Shown: one piece after another, positions 31,025-42,596 of the stretch | How positions within the stretch are numbered: position 1 is the stretch's first letter | Layout: each line of letters begins with the position of its first letter | Assembly: GCF_003797125.1 (NCBI RefSeq) | Contig: NZ_RKKE01000002.1 | Location: 988,127-1,052,126 of the forward strand | Direction of reading: 5' to 3' | DNA from: Shewanella frigidimarina | Lineage (GTDB): Bacteria > Pseudomonadota > Gammaproteobacteria > Enterobacterales > Shewanellaceae | Length of the DNA: 64,000 nucleotides | Made by a program: the position numbers and the translations under genes | Notes under the pieces: model-generated | What the model was told of the DNA's origin: nothing | Databases searched by the model: none | The model's input: the letters and a program-made list of their open reading frames with translations, nothing else

Positions 31025-31525
31025 TTATGGTGTTAGCGGCTCCCGTGAAAACTCATTGTAATCACATTTTGGGCAATCGGGGATCACCCCAGGAAAATCG
31101 ATTTGCATTTGGTGACCACACTTATTACAGGTCAGTTTACCTTGGTTAATAATTTCTCCAGACTTATACACACCATGATGTTTAAAATCTTGTAAAAGTT
31201 CATGCCACTCCACTTGGCTACGATCAGTTATTTCGCTCAACCACTGCCATAATGTATTCTCAATCCCAATTACCATTGGACTAAAACTCAAATTATCGGC
31301 ATTTTCCTCACTTAAGAAGGCTGCAATGTCACGCTTTAAAAATTCTTCTACTAAAGCGAGCTCTTCTTCATCTGCATGAGATTTAAGTTTTAGATAGTCT
31401 TTACCCTGGGTCACTGACTTAAACAAACTTTTAGCTGTCAATGAGTTATCTTGCTCAAACGTGGTTTTCACCTGTTCGAATAGTGACTGATATAAGGCTA
31501 ATAGTGCTGAACTTTTTCCACTCAT
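31025..31525 (-). CDS. Zinc-ribbon protein of the YbeL/DUF1451 family
   Basis: A 166-residue protein with an acidic, helical N-terminal region and a C-terminal zinc ribbon formed by CNKCGH and CPKCDY. E. coli YbeL lies next to leuS in the same divergent orientation. The function of the family is not established. Confidence 0.88.
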   Translation of the reverse strand: MSGKSSALLALYQSLFEQVKTTFEQDNSLTAKSLFKSVTQGKDYLKLKSHADEEELALVEEFLKRDIAAFLSEENADNLSFSPMVIGIENTLWQWLSEITDRSQVEWHELLQDFKHHGVYKSGEIINQGKLTCNKCGHQMQIDFPGVIPDCPKCDYNEFSREPLTP

Positions 31526-31645
31526 AAGTAATACTCCTTAATACGCACCTTTTTAATAGATCACTTCTGGTTTATTCTATGCAGTTATAAATCGCGCTGC
31601 TGAGCGTTAGATCAAACAATGGGCGGCATGGCCGGAAATAGATTG

Positions 31646-34237
31646 ATGCAAGAGCTATATAATCCCTCAGAAATTGAAGCCTTAGTGCAAAAGCACTGGC
31701 ACGAACATAAAACCTTTGAAGTTACTGAAGATGAAAGCAAAGAGAAATTCTATTGTCTTTCAATGTTTCCGTATCCATCAGGTCGTCTTCACATGGGCCA
31801 CGTCCGTAACTACACAATAGGCGATGTAGTGGCACGATATCAACGTTTGCAAGGTAAAAATGTTTTGCAACCGATTGGTTGGGACTCATTTGGTCTGCCT
31901 GCAGAAAATGCCGCGATCAATAATAAGACGTCGCCGGCACCGTGGACATACGAAAATATCGACTACATGAAGAACCAACTCAAGCTATTGGGCTTTGGTT
32001 ATGACTGGAGTCGTGAAATTGCTACCTGTACCCCTGAGTACTATCGTTGGGAACAATGGTTCTTCACTCAGTTGTATGCCAAAGGTTTAGTGTATAAAAA
32101 AACCTCATCAGTAAACTGGTGTCCAAACGATGAAACCGTACTCGCAAACGAGCAAGTACAAGATGGTTGTTGCTGGCGCTGTGATACTGAAGTGATCCAG
32201 AAAGAAATTCCTCAGTGGTTTATTAAAATCACTGATTACGCTGAAGAATTGCTTAACGACATCGACACGTTAGATGGCTGGCCTGAACAGGTTAAAGCCA
32301 TGCAGCGTAACTGGATAGGTCGCAGTGAAGGGATTGAAATGACCTTTGCCGTTGCTGACAGTGATGCATCGTTTGATATCTACACCACTCGTCCTGATAC
32401 GTTAATGGGCGTGACTTATGTTGCTATTGCAGCTGGTCACCCATTAGCTGAACAGTCTGCGCAAAATAACCCTGAATTAGCCGCATTTTTAGAAGAATGT
32501 AAAAATGCTGATACCACTGAAGCTGCGATGGCTTCGATGGAGAAAAAAGGCGTCGCGACAGGTTTACAAGCTATTCATCCTATTAGTGGCAAGTTAGTAC
32601 CTATTTGGGTCGCTAACTTTGTATTGATGAATTACGGCACCGGCGCGGTAATGTCAGTTCCAGCTCATGATCAACGCGATTATGAATTTGCGACTAAATA
32701 CCAGCTTGCGATTGAAGCGGTCATTAAGCCAGTAGATGGCGAAGTAGACGTTAGCAAAGAAGCTTACACCGAAAAAGGTGTGGTGTTTAATTCGGGCGAT
32801 GCATTCCCTGAGCTAGACGGTTTAGACTTCCAAGCAGCTTTTGAAGCTATTGATGCTAGATTAACCGCAGAAGGTAAAGGCAAACGCCAAGTCAATTATC
32901 GTTTACGCGACTGGGGTGTTTCTCGTCAGCGTTACTGGGGTGCTCCTATCCCGATGGTGACCCTCGCCGATGGTACTGTTGTGCCAACGCCTGAAGATCA
33001 ACTGCCTGTTATTTTGCCAGAAGATGTGGTGATGGACGGTATTCAAAGTCCAATTAAAGCCGATAAGGCTTGGGCCGAAACCACAGTCAACGGTCAGCCA
33101 GCAACACGCGAAACAGATACCTTTGATACCTTTATGGAATCATCTTGGTACTACGCACGTTACTGTAGCCCTCACGCAGACGAAATGTTAGATCCTGCTA
33201 AAGCTAACTACTGGTTACCAGTAGATCAGTACATTGGCGGTATCGAACATGCTTGTATGCATTTGTTGTATTTCCGCTTTTTCCATAAGTTGCTGCGTGA
33301 CGCAGGCTTAGTCAACAGTGATGAGCCCGCAAAGCAGTTACTGACTCAAGGCATGGTATTAGCAGATGCTTATTACTACACCAACGAAAAAGGCGCCCGA
33401 GTTTGGGTATCACCTTTAGAAGTGACTGTGGTAGAAAAAGACGACAAAGGCCGCATCATTAAAGCGATAGACAATCAAGGTCATGAACTGGTTTACACCG
33501 GCATGAGTAAGATGTCTAAATCGAAAAATAACGGTATCGATCCACAAGTCATGGTTGAAAAATACGGTGCTGATACCGTACGTTTATTCATGATGTTTGC
33601 CTCGCCACCAGAATTAACCCTGGAATGGCAAGAGTCAGGCGTTGAAGGAGCACATCGCTTCATTAAACGTTTCTGGAAATTGGCTAGCGATCATGTTGCT
33701 GCAGGTAAAACTGAAGCATTAGATACCAGCAAATTAAATGCCGATCAAAAAGCATTGCGCCGTGAATTACATAAGACCATTGCCAAAGTCAGCGATGACA
33801 TTGCACGTCGTCAAATGTTTAACACCGCAGTAGCCTCAGTAATGGAACTAATGAACCATTTACTGAAAGCCTCACAAGAAACGGCGCAAGACCGAGCGTT
33901 ACTTGCTGAAGCTTTGTCTGCTGTAACGCGTTTGCTTTACCCTATTGTTCCGCATATGACGTTTACGTTATGGAATGAGTTAGGTAACGAAGGCGACATT
34001 GAAGATAGCCGTTGGCCTGAAGTCGATGAGTCTGCGTTAGTCGAAGACAGCAAGCTCATTGTGGTACAAGTAAACGGAAAGGTTCGCGCAAAAATTACTG
34101 TTGCTGCTGATGCATCAAAAGAAGATGTAGAAGCATTAGGCATGAGTGATGAGCACGTACAAAAACACACTGAAGGGTTAACGGTTCGTAAAGTCATTTA
34201 CGTGCCCGGCAAACTATTAAGTATTGTTGCTAACTAA
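31646..34237 (+). CDS. leuS: Leucyl-tRNA synthetase
   Basis: Class Ia synthetase charging tRNA-Leu, including the UAG isoacceptors encoded in this window. The ATG at 31646 gives 863 residues and the canonical N-terminus [18 protein letters not shown]; an upstream frame extension to 31619 is not supported. Signatures: [12 protein letters not shown] (HIGH), a CP1 editing domain around [19 protein letters not shown], and MSKSKNNG (KMSKS). A zinc-like CxxC pair (CCWRCD) is present. Confidence 0.98.
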   Translation: MQELYNPSEIEALVQKHWHEHKTFEVTEDESKEKFYCLSMFPYPSGRLHMGHVRNYTIGDVVARYQRLQGKNVLQPIGWDSFGLPAENAAINNKTSPAPWTYENIDYMKNQLKLLGFGYDWSREIATCTPEYYRWEQWFFTQLYAKGLVYKKTSSVNWCPNDETVLANEQVQDGCCWRCDTEVIQKEIPQWFIKITDYAEELLNDIDTLDGWPEQVKAMQRNWIGRSEGIEMTFAVADSDASFDIYTTRPDTLMGVTYVAIAAGHPLAEQSAQNNPELAAFLEECKNADTTEAAMASMEKKGVATGLQAIHPISGKLVPIWVANFVLMNYGTGAVMSVPAHDQRDYEFATKYQLAIEAVIKPVDGEVDVSKEAYTEKGVVFNSGDAFPELDGLDFQAAFEAIDARLTAEGKGKRQVNYRLRDWGVSRQRYWGAPIPMVTLADGTVVPTPEDQLPVILPEDVVMDGIQSPIKADKAWAETTVNGQPATRETDTFDTFMESSWYYARYCSPHADEMLDPAKANYWLPVDQYIGGIEHACMHLLYFRFFHKLLRDAGLVNSDEPAKQLLTQGMVLADAYYYTNEKGARVWVSPLEVTVVEKDDKGRIIKAIDNQGHELVYTGMSKMSKSKNNGIDPQVMVEKYGADTVRLFMMFASPPELTLEWQESGVEGAHRFIKRFWKLASDHVAAGKTEALDTSKLNADQKALRRELHKTIAKVSDDIARRQMFNTAVASVMELMNHLLKASQETAQDRALLAEALSAVTRLLYPIVPHMTFTLWNELGNEGDIEDSRWPEVDESALVEDSKLIVVQVNGKVRAKITVAADASKEDVEALGMSDEHVQKHTEGLTVRKVIYVPGKLLSIVAN

Positions 34238-34248
34238 GTTGTCTTAAT

Positions 34249-34334
34249 GAGGAGGCAAGTTAGCCTCCGAAATTAGGGTGATAACGTTAACGCTTCAGTG
34301 TTATAACTTACCGCAGGTTACACCGCGGTAAGTT
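34249..34334 (+). terminator. Two hairpins between leuS and lptE
   Basis: First GGAGGC/GCCTCC with a 6-nt loop (about 34250-34267), then AACTTACCGC/GCGGTAAGTT with a 10-nt loop (34305-34334) followed by ATTTATTTA. Either could terminate or attenuate leuS transcription before the lptE-holA unit. Confidence 0.45.
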
Positions 34335-34377
34335 ATTTATTTAACCATGCAAATAAACAAGGATGCCTCCCCTCGCT

Positions 34378-34872
34378 ATGCTAGCCAAAAAAATCTGTTT
34401 AGCCATAATGACATTGGTGCTACTGACCACTGCAGGATGCGGCTTCAAACTCCAACGCAGTTACTCCATCCCTGCCGAATTGGCCGAATTGCATTTAAGC
34501 AGCAGCGATGAATACAGTGAGTTAACTCGCTTAGTTCGTGACAGATTACGGATCAACCGTATTAGCCTTGTCGATGCAGCAGAAAAAACACCTACGTTAC
34601 GGTTAATTAACGACTCACTGGAACGTGCCACACTGTCACTTTATCCCACAGGAAATGTCGCAGAATATGAGCTGATCTACTTAGTGCATTATTCGGTTAC
34701 TTTACCAGGACAAGAGCCACAAGATTTTGATACTGAAATCCGCCGAGATTATCAAGACGATCCTCGTACTGCATTAGCAAAAAGCCGTGAAATGGAGTTG
34801 TTGGTTAAAGAAATGCGCGTACAGGCAGCCGATTATATTATCCAAACTCTGGCGTCAATCGGGGCAGAGTAA
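34378..34872 (+). CDS. lptE: LPS-assembly lipoprotein LptE
   Basis: Plugs the LptD barrel in the outer membrane and helps deliver lipopolysaccharide to the surface. From the ATG at 34378 the precursor has 164 residues with lipobox TTAGC (Cys21) and then GFKLQRSYSIPAELAELHL. An ATG five codons earlier is possible. The stop overlaps the holA start by one base (TAATG), as in E. coli. Confidence 0.92.
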   Translation: MLAKKICLAIMTLVLLTTAGCGFKLQRSYSIPAELAELHLSSSDEYSELTRLVRDRLRINRISLVDAAEKTPTLRLINDSLERATLSLYPTGNVAEYELIYLVHYSVTLPGQEPQDFDTEIRRDYQDDPRTALAKSREMELLVKEMRVQAADYIIQTLASIGAE

Positions 34873-35906
34873 TGCGGGTTTATCCTGATCAACTCAAGCA
34901 ACATCTCAAACCACTACCGCAATGCTTTTTACTGTTCGGTGATGACCCATGGTTAATCGAAAACAGTAAACAATTGATCCTCAACGCCGCTAAAAAACAA
35001 GGCTTTGAAGAGCGTGTACAGTTAAGCCAAGAAACTGGTTTTAACTGGGGAGATTTAGTCCAAGAATGGCAAGCAATGAGCTTATTTGCCAGCCGACGGA
35101 TTATTGAGTTAACCCTGCCGCAAGGTAAACCTGGCATGGAAGGAGCCGCAGCATTTCAAACGCTGTTGCAACACCCTAATCCAGATATGTTATTGATTAT
35201 CCAAGGCCCCAAAGCCAGTGCAGAGCAAACCAATAGCAAATGGTTTAAATCACTCGATGCCAAAGGTATATACCTACCCTGCACCACGCCTGAAGGTAAA
35301 CAGTTTGAACGCTGGTTAGACAGTCGTATTACTCATTATGAACTCACGGTTCACCATGATGCAAAAGCCATGTTATTTACGCTATTTGAAGGTAACTTAT
35401 TGGCGGCTGAACAAGCGATGCAATTGCTACAACTGCTCAGTCCTAAGCAAAATATTACCCCAGAACAACTCAGTGAATATTTCGAAGACCAATCTCGTTT
35501 CAGTGTGTTTCAACTCTGTGATGCCATTCTAGGTAACCATCAAAAACATGCACAGCACATGCTGGCTCAATTGCAGGCCGAAGGCACTGCAATGCCCATT
35601 TTAATGTGGGCTTTATTCAAAGAGATAAATTTGCTGCTCACCTTAAAACTGGCCGTCCATAATGGCGAACAACTCAGCAAACTGTGGAGCCAACACCGAA
35701 TTTGGGATAAGCGTAAACCGCTTTATCAAGCTGCAATAACGCGATTAGATTTAGATCATATCGAACATATACTCGCGTTTGCGTCTAAATTAGAATTAAA
35801 TCTCAAACAAAAAGGGCTTGAAGATTGGATTGGTCTCAGCCATTTATGCATTTTATTTGATCCACGAGCACATAACCGTTTAGCTCATATTGAATTAACT
35901 GACTGA
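34872..35906 (+). CDS. holA: DNA polymerase III delta subunit
   Basis: A 344-residue AAA+-fold clamp-loader subunit that opens the beta clamp. N-terminal MRVYPDQLKQHLK and CFLLFGDDPWLIENSKQ are typical. The order leuS-lptE-holA-nadD is conserved in enterics. Confidence 0.95.
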   Translation: MRVYPDQLKQHLKPLPQCFLLFGDDPWLIENSKQLILNAAKKQGFEERVQLSQETGFNWGDLVQEWQAMSLFASRRIIELTLPQGKPGMEGAAAFQTLLQHPNPDMLLIIQGPKASAEQTNSKWFKSLDAKGIYLPCTTPEGKQFERWLDSRITHYELTVHHDAKAMLFTLFEGNLLAAEQAMQLLQLLSPKQNITPEQLSEYFEDQSRFSVFQLCDAILGNHQKHAQHMLAQLQAEGTAMPILMWALFKEINLLLTLKLAVHNGEQLSKLWSQHRIWDKRKPLYQAAITRLDLDHIEHILAFASKLELNLKQKGLEDWIGLSHLCILFDPRAHNRLAHIELTD

Positions 35907-35927
35907 GACAAAAAGTAAGGACAGCGA

Positions 35928-36563
35928 ATGCGTATCGGTATTTTGGGTGGCACCTTCGACCCTATCCATCTAGGACATATCAATCCTGCACTAGACGTAA
36001 AACAGCAACTTCATTTAGACCAGATTTGGCTAATGCCCAATCATATACCTCCGCATAAAAATACTACCGTAGTGAGTACTCATCACCGGCTTGAAATGGT
36101 GAAGTTAGTTTGCCAGCAGTTCCCAGAATTTAAGCTATGTGATATCGAAATCAATCGCGACACCCCGTCTTACAGCGTCACTACGCTCACATTACTCACC
36201 CAACAATATCCTGATGATGAATTCTTTTTCATTATGGGCATGGATTCATTTGTTCAATTACCATTGTGGTATCAATGGCAATCATTGTTTAATCTGTGCC
36301 ATATTGCATTGTGTCAACGCCCTGGTTGGGCAATGGACACCAACAGCGAAATGACCAAAGAATTATTATTCAGACAAGCAACCGCAGACTATCTTGACTC
36401 GCCTTCCCATGCTAAAAATGGCAGAATATTCACTATCAACAGCCAGTTAGTCGATATTTCTTCAACTGAAATACGTCAGCAGTTAGCTCAAAATATTGAT
36501 ATCAGCACGGTTTTATCTCAAACAACAACCGAATATATTCGCCAACATCAGCTCTATCGCTAA
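35928..36563 (+). CDS. nadD: Nicotinate-nucleotide adenylyltransferase
   Basis: Converts nicotinate mononucleotide and ATP to deamido-NAD. The 211-residue protein has the nucleotidyltransferase [15 protein letters not shown] and the C-terminal [19 protein letters not shown] ribosome-binding site precedes the ATG. Confidence 0.96.
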   Translation: MRIGILGGTFDPIHLGHINPALDVKQQLHLDQIWLMPNHIPPHKNTTVVSTHHRLEMVKLVCQQFPEFKLCDIEINRDTPSYSVTTLTLLTQQYPDDEFFFIMGMDSFVQLPLWYQWQSLFNLCHIALCQRPGWAMDTNSEMTKELLFRQATADYLDSPSHAKNGRIFTINSQLVDISSTEIRQQLAQNIDISTVLSQTTTEYIRQHQLYR

Positions 36564-36682
36564 CACAATAAACCGCACAGTTATTAACTCAACTTTTATG
36601 ATTATGGGTAAACTCAGCATCGGACACAAAATTAAATCTATCGTTGTTTAGCCATGCTTAATTGCGCATCAACAGTGAATTT

Positions 36683-36695
36683 GAGTATAATACTC
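36683..36695 (+). promoter_or_regulatory. Palindromic -10 region before rsfS
   Basis: GAGTATAATACTC is a perfect 13-bp palindrome containing a consensus TATAAT, 30 bp before the rsfS start. An almost identical element lies before lipB (44260-44278). Confidence 0.5.
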
Positions 36696-36724
36696 CGTTA
36701 ATTTTTACTTATGAGGTACTTCGA

Positions 36725-37054
36725 GTGCAAGGCACCGAACTAAAAGATTTCGTTATCGACAAAGTCGATGATTTAAAAGCAAAAAATATTACTGTTATAG
36801 ATGTATCTAAACGGTCAACCATTACCGACACTATGATCATTTGTACTGGTACATCAAAAACACACGTTCGATCTATTGGTGAGCACGTAATCGTGTCAGC
36901 AAAAAATGCTGGCGTGCAACCTCTTGGGGTCGAAGGTCGTGACAGCAGTGAATGGGTATTAGTTGATTTAGGCTCAGTGATTTTGCATGTGATGCAAGAA
37001 CAAACTCGTGATTACTACGAGCTTGAAAAACTTTGGTCTGAACACAGCGTCTAA
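36725..37054 (+). CDS. rsfS: Ribosome silencing factor RsfS
   Basis: Binds uL14 and blocks subunit joining when nutrients are scarce. The GTG at 36725, preceded by a GAGGT ribosome-binding site, gives 109 residues and the canonical start [19 protein letters not shown]. Longer frames upstream run into the promoter. It contains [17 protein letters not shown] and [18 protein letters not shown]. Overlaps rlmH by one base. Confidence 0.95.
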   Translation: MQGTELKDFVIDKVDDLKAKNITVIDVSKRSTITDTMIICTGTSKTHVRSIGEHVIVSAKNAGVQPLGVEGRDSSEWVLVDLGSVILHVMQEQTRDYYELEKLWSEHSV

Positions 37055-37524
37055 TGAAGTTACAGCTTATTGCCGTTGGCACCAAAATGCCCGATTGGGT
37101 AACCCGAGGCTTCGAAGAATACCAACGCCGTTTCCCTAGAGATATGGCTTTGGAGCTCATCGAAATCCCAGCAGGGAAACGCGGGAAAAATGCTGATATC
37201 GCCCGAATTTTACATAAGGAAGGCGAATTAATGCTAGCGGCAGTAGCAAAAGGTAACCACATTGTCAGTTTAGATTTACCCGGTAAAAACTGGACAACAC
37301 CAGAACTTGCCGAGCAAATGACAAAGTGGCAACTCGATGGTAGAGATGTCAGCTTACTTATTGGTGGCCCAGAAGGACTTTCACCTGCTTGCAAAGAGGC
37401 GGCCAACCAAAGCTGGTGTTTATCAGCCCTCACTTTACCCCATCCTTTGGTTAGGGTTATTGTGGCAGAAAGCCTATATCGAGCTTGGAGCGTCAATACC
37501 AATCATCCGTATCACAGAGAATAA
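37054..37524 (+). CDS. rlmH: 23S rRNA pseudouridine-1915 N3-methyltransferase
   Basis: A SPOUT-class methyltransferase acting on the 70S ribosome. The 156-residue protein begins [15 protein letters not shown]. It has the knot motif [10 protein letters not shown] and the C-terminal [20 protein letters not shown]. It is translationally coupled to rsfS. Confidence 0.97.
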   Translation: MKLQLIAVGTKMPDWVTRGFEEYQRRFPRDMALELIEIPAGKRGKNADIARILHKEGELMLAAVAKGNHIVSLDLPGKNWTTPELAEQMTKWQLDGRDVSLLIGGPEGLSPACKEAANQSWCLSALTLPHPLVRVIVAESLYRAWSVNTNHPYHRE

Positions 37525-37552
37525 ACTCAGTCGCATGTATAACTAAGCTTAT

Positions 37553-37567
37553 CGATAATGATTATCA
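37553..37567. promoter_or_regulatory. Fur-box-like 7-1-7 palindrome upstream of mrdA
   Basis: CGATAATGATTATCA matches the 7-1-7 Fur consensus TGATAATNATTATCA at 14 of 15 positions, including a perfect GATAAT-N-ATTATC core. It lies between rlmH and mrdA, 87 bp before the mrdA GTG. Confidence 0.45.
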
Positions 37568-37653
37568 TGCAACTCTTTTTTTCATGTTCATCAGCTGATA
37601 CTGTGACCTTCTATAATTCAACCTTTCATTTGGTTACGACGGGGATAGCATAA

Positions 37654-39510
37654 GTGTCGCCAAACAAGCGCATTACCATGCATGATCACGCCGCAGAGGC
37701 CGCGCTATTTAAACGCCGTGCATTGTTCACTTTTATTTGCGTATTCTTACTACTCTGCATCCTATTTTCGAATCTTTATCATCTTCAAATTGTCTCTTAC
37801 AAAGACTATGAAACTCGTTCAAATGATAACCGTATCCGCGTGGTTCCTACTCCGCCTAGCAGAGGGTTAATTTATGACCGTCATGGCGTGCTGTTAGCCG
37901 AAAACCAACCTTATTATTCTTTAGAACTTGTTCCAGAAAAAGTTGATGATATCACTGCGACTTTAGACGAACTTAATACCTTCATTGAACTCACTGAAGA
38001 TGAGCGCGAAAGCATCACTGAAACCTTAAAGTTTCATCGCCGATTTAAGCCGTTAACCATTAAAAGTAAATTAACCGACGAACAAGTCGCCATTTTTAGT
38101 GTTAATCAATATAAATTTCCTGGTATTTATGTTGAAGCAGGCCTTAAGCGTCATTATCCCTTTAATGCGCTAATGACTCATGTATTAGGGTATGTCGGTA
38201 AAATTAATAGCCGAGATAAAGCCTTGCTTGAAAAAAGTAGCCAATGGAAAAACTATGCTGCAACCAAAGATATTGGTAAGCAAGGCATTGAAAAATTCTA
38301 TGAAAGTTTACTTCATGGTACCCCTGGTCACCTCGAAGAAGAGGTTAATAATCGTGGCAGAGTGATCCGCACGCTTAAAGTTACCCCGCCAACACCAGGA
38401 CAAGACATCTATCTCACGTTAGATCTCAAACTACAGCAGAAGGCCATGGAGCTATTAGATGGTCGAAAAGGCTCTGTCGTTGCTATAGATCCTAGAGATG
38501 GTGGTGTTTTAGCCATGATTTCAAGCCCATCATATGACCCTAATCCCTTTGTTCACGGCATTAGTTCTAAAGCTTATAATGACTTATTAAATGATAAATC
38601 GCGGCCATTAATTAATCGTTCAACCCAAGGGCAATACTCCCCAGCGTCAACCATCAAACCGCATGTAGCGTTACTCGGGTTAGAAGAAAAAATCATTAAC
38701 GAACGCACGCGTATTTGGGATCCGGGCTATTGGCAAATGCCAGGCGTCGATCGCAAATGGGGCGACTGGAAAAAATGGGGCCATGGCTGGGTAGATATCT
38801 ATCATGCCATTGTCGACTCTTGTGATATTTTCTTTTATGACCTCGTCTATAAGGTTGGCATCGATAGAATGGCCATATTTATGGATCGTTTTGGATTTGG
38901 TAAAAGTACCGGTATCGATATTTTTGAAGAGTCAGATGGCGTAATGCCATCTAGAGACTGGAAAAGAATGCGTTACAACCAACCTTGGTATAATGGCGAT
39001 ACCATTTCGGTCGGTATTGGCCAAGGATATTGGACTACTACGCCGCTGCAGCTTGCCAATGCGGTGACTATCATGGCAAATAAAGGCAAGCGTTTTACGC
39101 CGCATTTATTAAAATCATTTAAAAATAGTACGGTTAAAATTGATTCGCCGATTGATGAGCAAGTACCAATAGAGCTTAAAGACCCTCGCAATTGGAACAT
39201 CATCAATGAAGCGATGCGTCAAACGGCTGATAAATCTCGCTTTACCGATGCCACCTATACCGCAGCAATGAAAACGGGTACAGCGCAGGTATTTAGTGTA
39301 GCCAAAGATCAAAAATATAATGCCAACACTATTGCAGAACACTTGCGCGATAATGCATTAGTTGTTGCTTACGCACCTTATGAAAACCCTCGTATCGTTT
39401 TAGCGGTGGTATTAGAAAACGCCGGCTGGGGTGGCGCCAATGCAGGCCCACTAGCACGAGCATTGCTCGATGAGTATATTTTACGAGACGAATGGGCGGT
39501 AAAACCGTGA
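37654..39510 (+). CDS. mrdA: Penicillin-binding protein 2 (elongasome transpeptidase)
   Basis: A monofunctional class B PBP that crosslinks peptidoglycan during cylindrical growth, paired with RodA. The 618-residue protein has one N-terminal membrane helix (about residues 25-45) and then the PBP dimerisation domain. The transpeptidase motifs are SPASTIKP (SxxK), a SCD in the SxN position and MKTGTAQVF (KTG). The start is GTG with GGGGA upstream; an ATG eight codons in is an alternative. Its 3' end overlaps rodA. Confidence 0.97.
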   Translation: MSPNKRITMHDHAAEAALFKRRALFTFICVFLLLCILFSNLYHLQIVSYKDYETRSNDNRIRVVPTPPSRGLIYDRHGVLLAENQPYYSLELVPEKVDDITATLDELNTFIELTEDERESITETLKFHRRFKPLTIKSKLTDEQVAIFSVNQYKFPGIYVEAGLKRHYPFNALMTHVLGYVGKINSRDKALLEKSSQWKNYAATKDIGKQGIEKFYESLLHGTPGHLEEEVNNRGRVIRTLKVTPPTPGQDIYLTLDLKLQQKAMELLDGRKGSVVAIDPRDGGVLAMISSPSYDPNPFVHGISSKAYNDLLNDKSRPLINRSTQGQYSPASTIKPHVALLGLEEKIINERTRIWDPGYWQMPGVDRKWGDWKKWGHGWVDIYHAIVDSCDIFFYDLVYKVGIDRMAIFMDRFGFGKSTGIDIFEESDGVMPSRDWKRMRYNQPWYNGDTISVGIGQGYWTTTPLQLANAVTIMANKGKRFTPHLLKSFKNSTVKIDSPIDEQVPIELKDPRNWNIINEAMRQTADKSRFTDATYTAAMKTGTAQVFSVAKDQKYNANTIAEHLRDNALVVAYAPYENPRIVLAVVLENAGWGGANAGPLARALLDEYILRDEWAVKP

Positions 39511-40613
39511 ATAATCATGCATATCAAAAATCGTTTTGGCAAAAAATACACTTAGATGTGCCATTACTCATCGGCATCGTTATTTTAATGAGCTTTGGTC
39601 TTTTTGTGATTTATTCTGCCAGTGGCGAAGACCCTGCGATGATGGAGCGCCAACTTGTACGTATGGCGTTGTCGTTGGGCGTGATGTTTTGCTTTGCACA
39701 AATCAATCCTGAAATCCTCAGGCGTTGGGCTTTACCTATTTATCTTGCAGGGGTAGCGTTACTCATCGGCGTTGAACTATTTGGCACCATTAATAAAGGT
39801 GCTCAGCGCTGGCTAAATTTAGGGTTTATGGAATTCCAGCCATCGGAGCTTATCAAACTTGCCTTCCCCATAACCATGGCGTGGTATATCAGTAAGTTCC
39901 CGTTGCCCCCCAAAAAGCGCTATCTGGCCGGTGGCGTTATTATCCTACTAATCCCAACATTACTCATCGCTAAACAACCGGATTTAGGCACCTCCATTTT
40001 GGTCGCTGCTTCTGGGGTATTCGTGTTGTTTTTATCTGGTATGAGTTGGTTAATTGTCGGCGGCTTTGTTACCGCCATTCTGATCTTTTTACCTGTTTTA
40101 TGGTTTTTCTTGATGCACGATTATCAGCGTACTCGAGTATTAACCTTGTTTAATCCTGAACAAGATCCTCTCGGCGCGGGTTATCATATTATCCAATCGA
40201 AAATTGCCATTGGTTCAGGTGGACTTTGGGGCAAAGGTTGGCTTGACGGGACTCAATCACAATTAGAGTTTTTACCTGAGCGACACACCGACTTTATCTT
40301 TGCTGTGATCGGTGAGGAATTCGGATTAATTGGCAGTTTAGTATTACTGGCAATGTATTTATTTGTCATTGGCAGGGGTCTGGTTATCGCTTCACGAGCA
40401 CAGACAAGTTTTGCACGCTTATTGGCCGGAAGTATCACCCTAACGTTTTTTGTCTATGTTTTTGTTAACATAGGTATGGTATCAGGCATCTTACCAGTGG
40501 TTGGTGTACCTTTGCCGCTAATCAGTTATGGTGGAACCTCGATGCTGACCTTAATGACAGGTTTTGGTATTTTAATGAGCATTCACACCCACAGACGATT
40601 TGTCGATAGATAG
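39507..40613 (+). CDS. rodA: Rod-shape-determining glycosyltransferase RodA
   Basis: A SEDS-family peptidoglycan polymerase of the elongasome. From the GTG at 39507, which overlaps the mrdA stop as GTGA, the product has 368 residues and the N-terminus [20 protein letters not shown], close in length to E. coli RodA. An ATG five codons upstream is also possible. There are about ten membrane helices. Conserved SEDS stretches include [46 protein letters not shown] and [12 protein letters not shown]. Confidence 0.96.
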   Translation: MNNHAYQKSFWQKIHLDVPLLIGIVILMSFGLFVIYSASGEDPAMMERQLVRMALSLGVMFCFAQINPEILRRWALPIYLAGVALLIGVELFGTINKGAQRWLNLGFMEFQPSELIKLAFPITMAWYISKFPLPPKKRYLAGGVIILLIPTLLIAKQPDLGTSILVAASGVFVLFLSGMSWLIVGGFVTAILIFLPVLWFFLMHDYQRTRVLTLFNPEQDPLGAGYHIIQSKIAIGSGGLWGKGWLDGTQSQLEFLPERHTDFIFAVIGEEFGLIGSLVLLAMYLFVIGRGLVIASRAQTSFARLLAGSITLTFFVYVFVNIGMVSGILPVVGVPLPLISYGGTSMLTLMTGFGILMSIHTHRRFVDR

Positions 40614-40627
40614 GATTAACGTTAACC

Positions 40628-41641
40628 ATGACAAAGATAACCGTTCAAATCGCCAGCTTAGCATTACTTATTGGTACTGTTTTTAACGCAAATGCAGTGA
40701 CCGAAACAGACACTCAAGCATTACAGAAAACCTTTATTGCTGAACAAGTAAAACAAGGATTCAAGCAACAAGAAGTCGAGCAGTTTTTAGCGTCTTCAAG
40801 CTTCGATCAAACCATTATTGACGCGATATCAAAACCTTGGGAAGCGAAACCTTGGCACCAATATTATCCTATTTTTTTGACCGACAAACGGTTGCAAAAA
40901 GGGCTAGAGTTTTGGCAAGAAAACCAGCAGACCATCGATAAAGCAGCTAAGCAATTTAATGTCGATCCACAAATTATAGTGGCCATTATTGGCATTGAAA
41001 CATTCTATGGTGGTTACTTAGGCAATTATCGTGTGCAAGATGCTCTGTACACGTTGGGCTTTCATTACCCACCACGCGCCACGTTCTTTCGCAGTGAATA
41101 TGCCAATTTAATGTCGTTGATTAAAGAAGAAAAGCTCGATAATGACACCTTAAAAGGCTCATATGCTGGAGCAATGGGTTATGGTCAATTCATTCCATCT
41201 AGCTACCGTCATTACGCTGTTGACTTTGATGGCGACGGTCGACGAGATTTATTAACCAGTAAAGCAGATGCTATTGGCAGTGTGGCTAACTATTTTCATC
41301 AACACGGTTGGCAAAAAGGTCAGCCTGTGGCGCTATTACTAAATCACACATCAAGCACAGCCCCAAAAGCGAATGTTTGGACCAAAGAAAAGCTTCACTA
41401 CAAGGTATCAGACATTCTTAGCCCAACATTAAGCTTGGCAGATAATCAAGATATTGATGCATCACAAGCTGCATTGTTAATTAAACTAGATCAAGCTGAA
41501 AGCGCTGAATACTGGCTCGGGCTTAAAAACTTTTATGTGATCACTCGCTATAATCGCAGCCCGTTATATGCAATGGCAGTTTATCAGTTTAGCCAACAAC
41601 TTAACGCCCACCACAAATCGGTAAATCAACATGGCAATTAA
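40628..41641 (+). CDS. mltB: Lytic murein transglycosylase B
   Basis: Cleaves the MurNAc-GlcNAc bond to form 1,6-anhydromuropeptides. The 337-residue precursor has a cleavable signal peptide (about residues 1-23, ending NANA). The catalytic Glu lies in VAIIGIETFYGGYLGNYRVQ, followed by GAMGYGQFIPSSYRHYAVDF. No lipobox cysteine is seen, unlike the E. coli lipoprotein. Its 3' end overlaps rlpA by 11 bp. Confidence 0.94.
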   Translation: MTKITVQIASLALLIGTVFNANAVTETDTQALQKTFIAEQVKQGFKQQEVEQFLASSSFDQTIIDAISKPWEAKPWHQYYPIFLTDKRLQKGLEFWQENQQTIDKAAKQFNVDPQIIVAIIGIETFYGGYLGNYRVQDALYTLGFHYPPRATFFRSEYANLMSLIKEEKLDNDTLKGSYAGAMGYGQFIPSSYRHYAVDFDGDGRRDLLTSKADAIGSVANYFHQHGWQKGQPVALLLNHTSSTAPKANVWTKEKLHYKVSDILSPTLSLADNQDIDASQAALLIKLDQAESAEYWLGLKNFYVITRYNRSPLYAMAVYQFSQQLNAHHKSVNQHGN

Positions 41642-42443
41642 TTACCGTTTAATCTTATTAATCATGTTGAGCAGTATCTTTCTCATTAGCTGCTCGTCAA
41701 ATGATGCTAAAAAGACCTCTTCAGGGAAAAAAAGCCGCTATCAAATGGCTAACGATCGTTATCCTGATGATGCACCAGATGTGAGCTTGGTTAAAAACGC
41801 CCAACCTAAATACGAACCTTATAGCAGACAAGGTAATCGTAACTACACCGTATTAGGCAAAAGCTATCAAGTACTCGACAGCGGAAAGGGATTTAAAGAG
41901 CAAGGTCATGCATCATGGTATGGTTCAAAGTTTCATGGTCATTTAACCTCTAATGGCGAAACTTATGATATGTACACTATGTCTGCCGCGCATAAAAACC
42001 TGCCCTTACCCAGTTATGTCAAAGTGACCAATTTAGACAACAATAAACAAATTATTGTTAGGGTAAATGACCGCGGACCGTTTCATCATGGTCGAGTGAT
42101 TGATCTATCTTATGCTGCTGCTTACCACTTAGGCATGCTGGCCAGAGGAACCGCAAAAGTCGCCATTGAAACCGTTTACATTCCCTCACCAGAAGAGCGA
42201 GTAATAAGCGATTTAAAAGATGATGACAATCACTTTATTCAAGTTGCAGCGTCTCAAGATAAACTGCGTATAAATATGTTGGCTAAGCAGTTAGAAACCA
42301 AATATGCCGTGAATTCTCGCGTGACCTCGATAAATGGCATGCACAGATTGCAGTTAGGCCCGATCAGACAAATTCATCTAACTAATAAGTTGCTCGATCG
42401 TGTGCAAATTGATGGTTATCCGCAAAGCTTTATCGTACCGTAA
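41631..42443 (+). CDS. rlpA: Septal ring lytic transglycosylase RlpA
   Basis: A 270-residue lipoprotein with lipobox LISC (Cys21), a double-psi beta-barrel domain (GHASWYGSKFHGHLTSNGE; VRVNDRGPFHHGRVIDLSYA) and a C-terminal SPOR domain (FIQVAASQDKLRINMLAKQL) that binds denuded septal glycan. It overlaps mltB, so the two murein hydrolases are coupled. Confidence 0.94.
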   Translation: MAINYRLILLIMLSSIFLISCSSNDAKKTSSGKKSRYQMANDRYPDDAPDVSLVKNAQPKYEPYSRQGNRNYTVLGKSYQVLDSGKGFKEQGHASWYGSKFHGHLTSNGETYDMYTMSAAHKNLPLPSYVKVTNLDNNKQIIVRVNDRGPFHHGRVIDLSYAAAYHLGMLARGTAKVAIETVYIPSPEERVISDLKDDDNHFIQVAASQDKLRINMLAKQLETKYAVNSRVTSINGMHRLQLGPIRQIHLTNKLLDRVQIDGYPQSFIVP

Positions 42444-42471
42444 GCCATAATACTGGTGATAAAGAGTAACA

Positions 42472-42506
42472 TTAAGGTTCATTTACATTGGATGAATGAA
42501 CCTTAA
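42472..42506 (+). terminator. Long hairpin between rlpA and dacA
   Basis: Twelve-base perfect arms TTAAGGTTCATT and AATGAACCTTAA enclose an 11-nt loop. No T-tract follows, so partial termination or mRNA stabilisation are both possible. Confidence 0.45.
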
Positions 42507-42596
42507 TGCGAAATGACTGCCTACTAATGTATAATCGAAAAATTATACCAATCGATCTTTGTCTTTTCTTCGACTAACTAGAGACGTGCTAACTTC

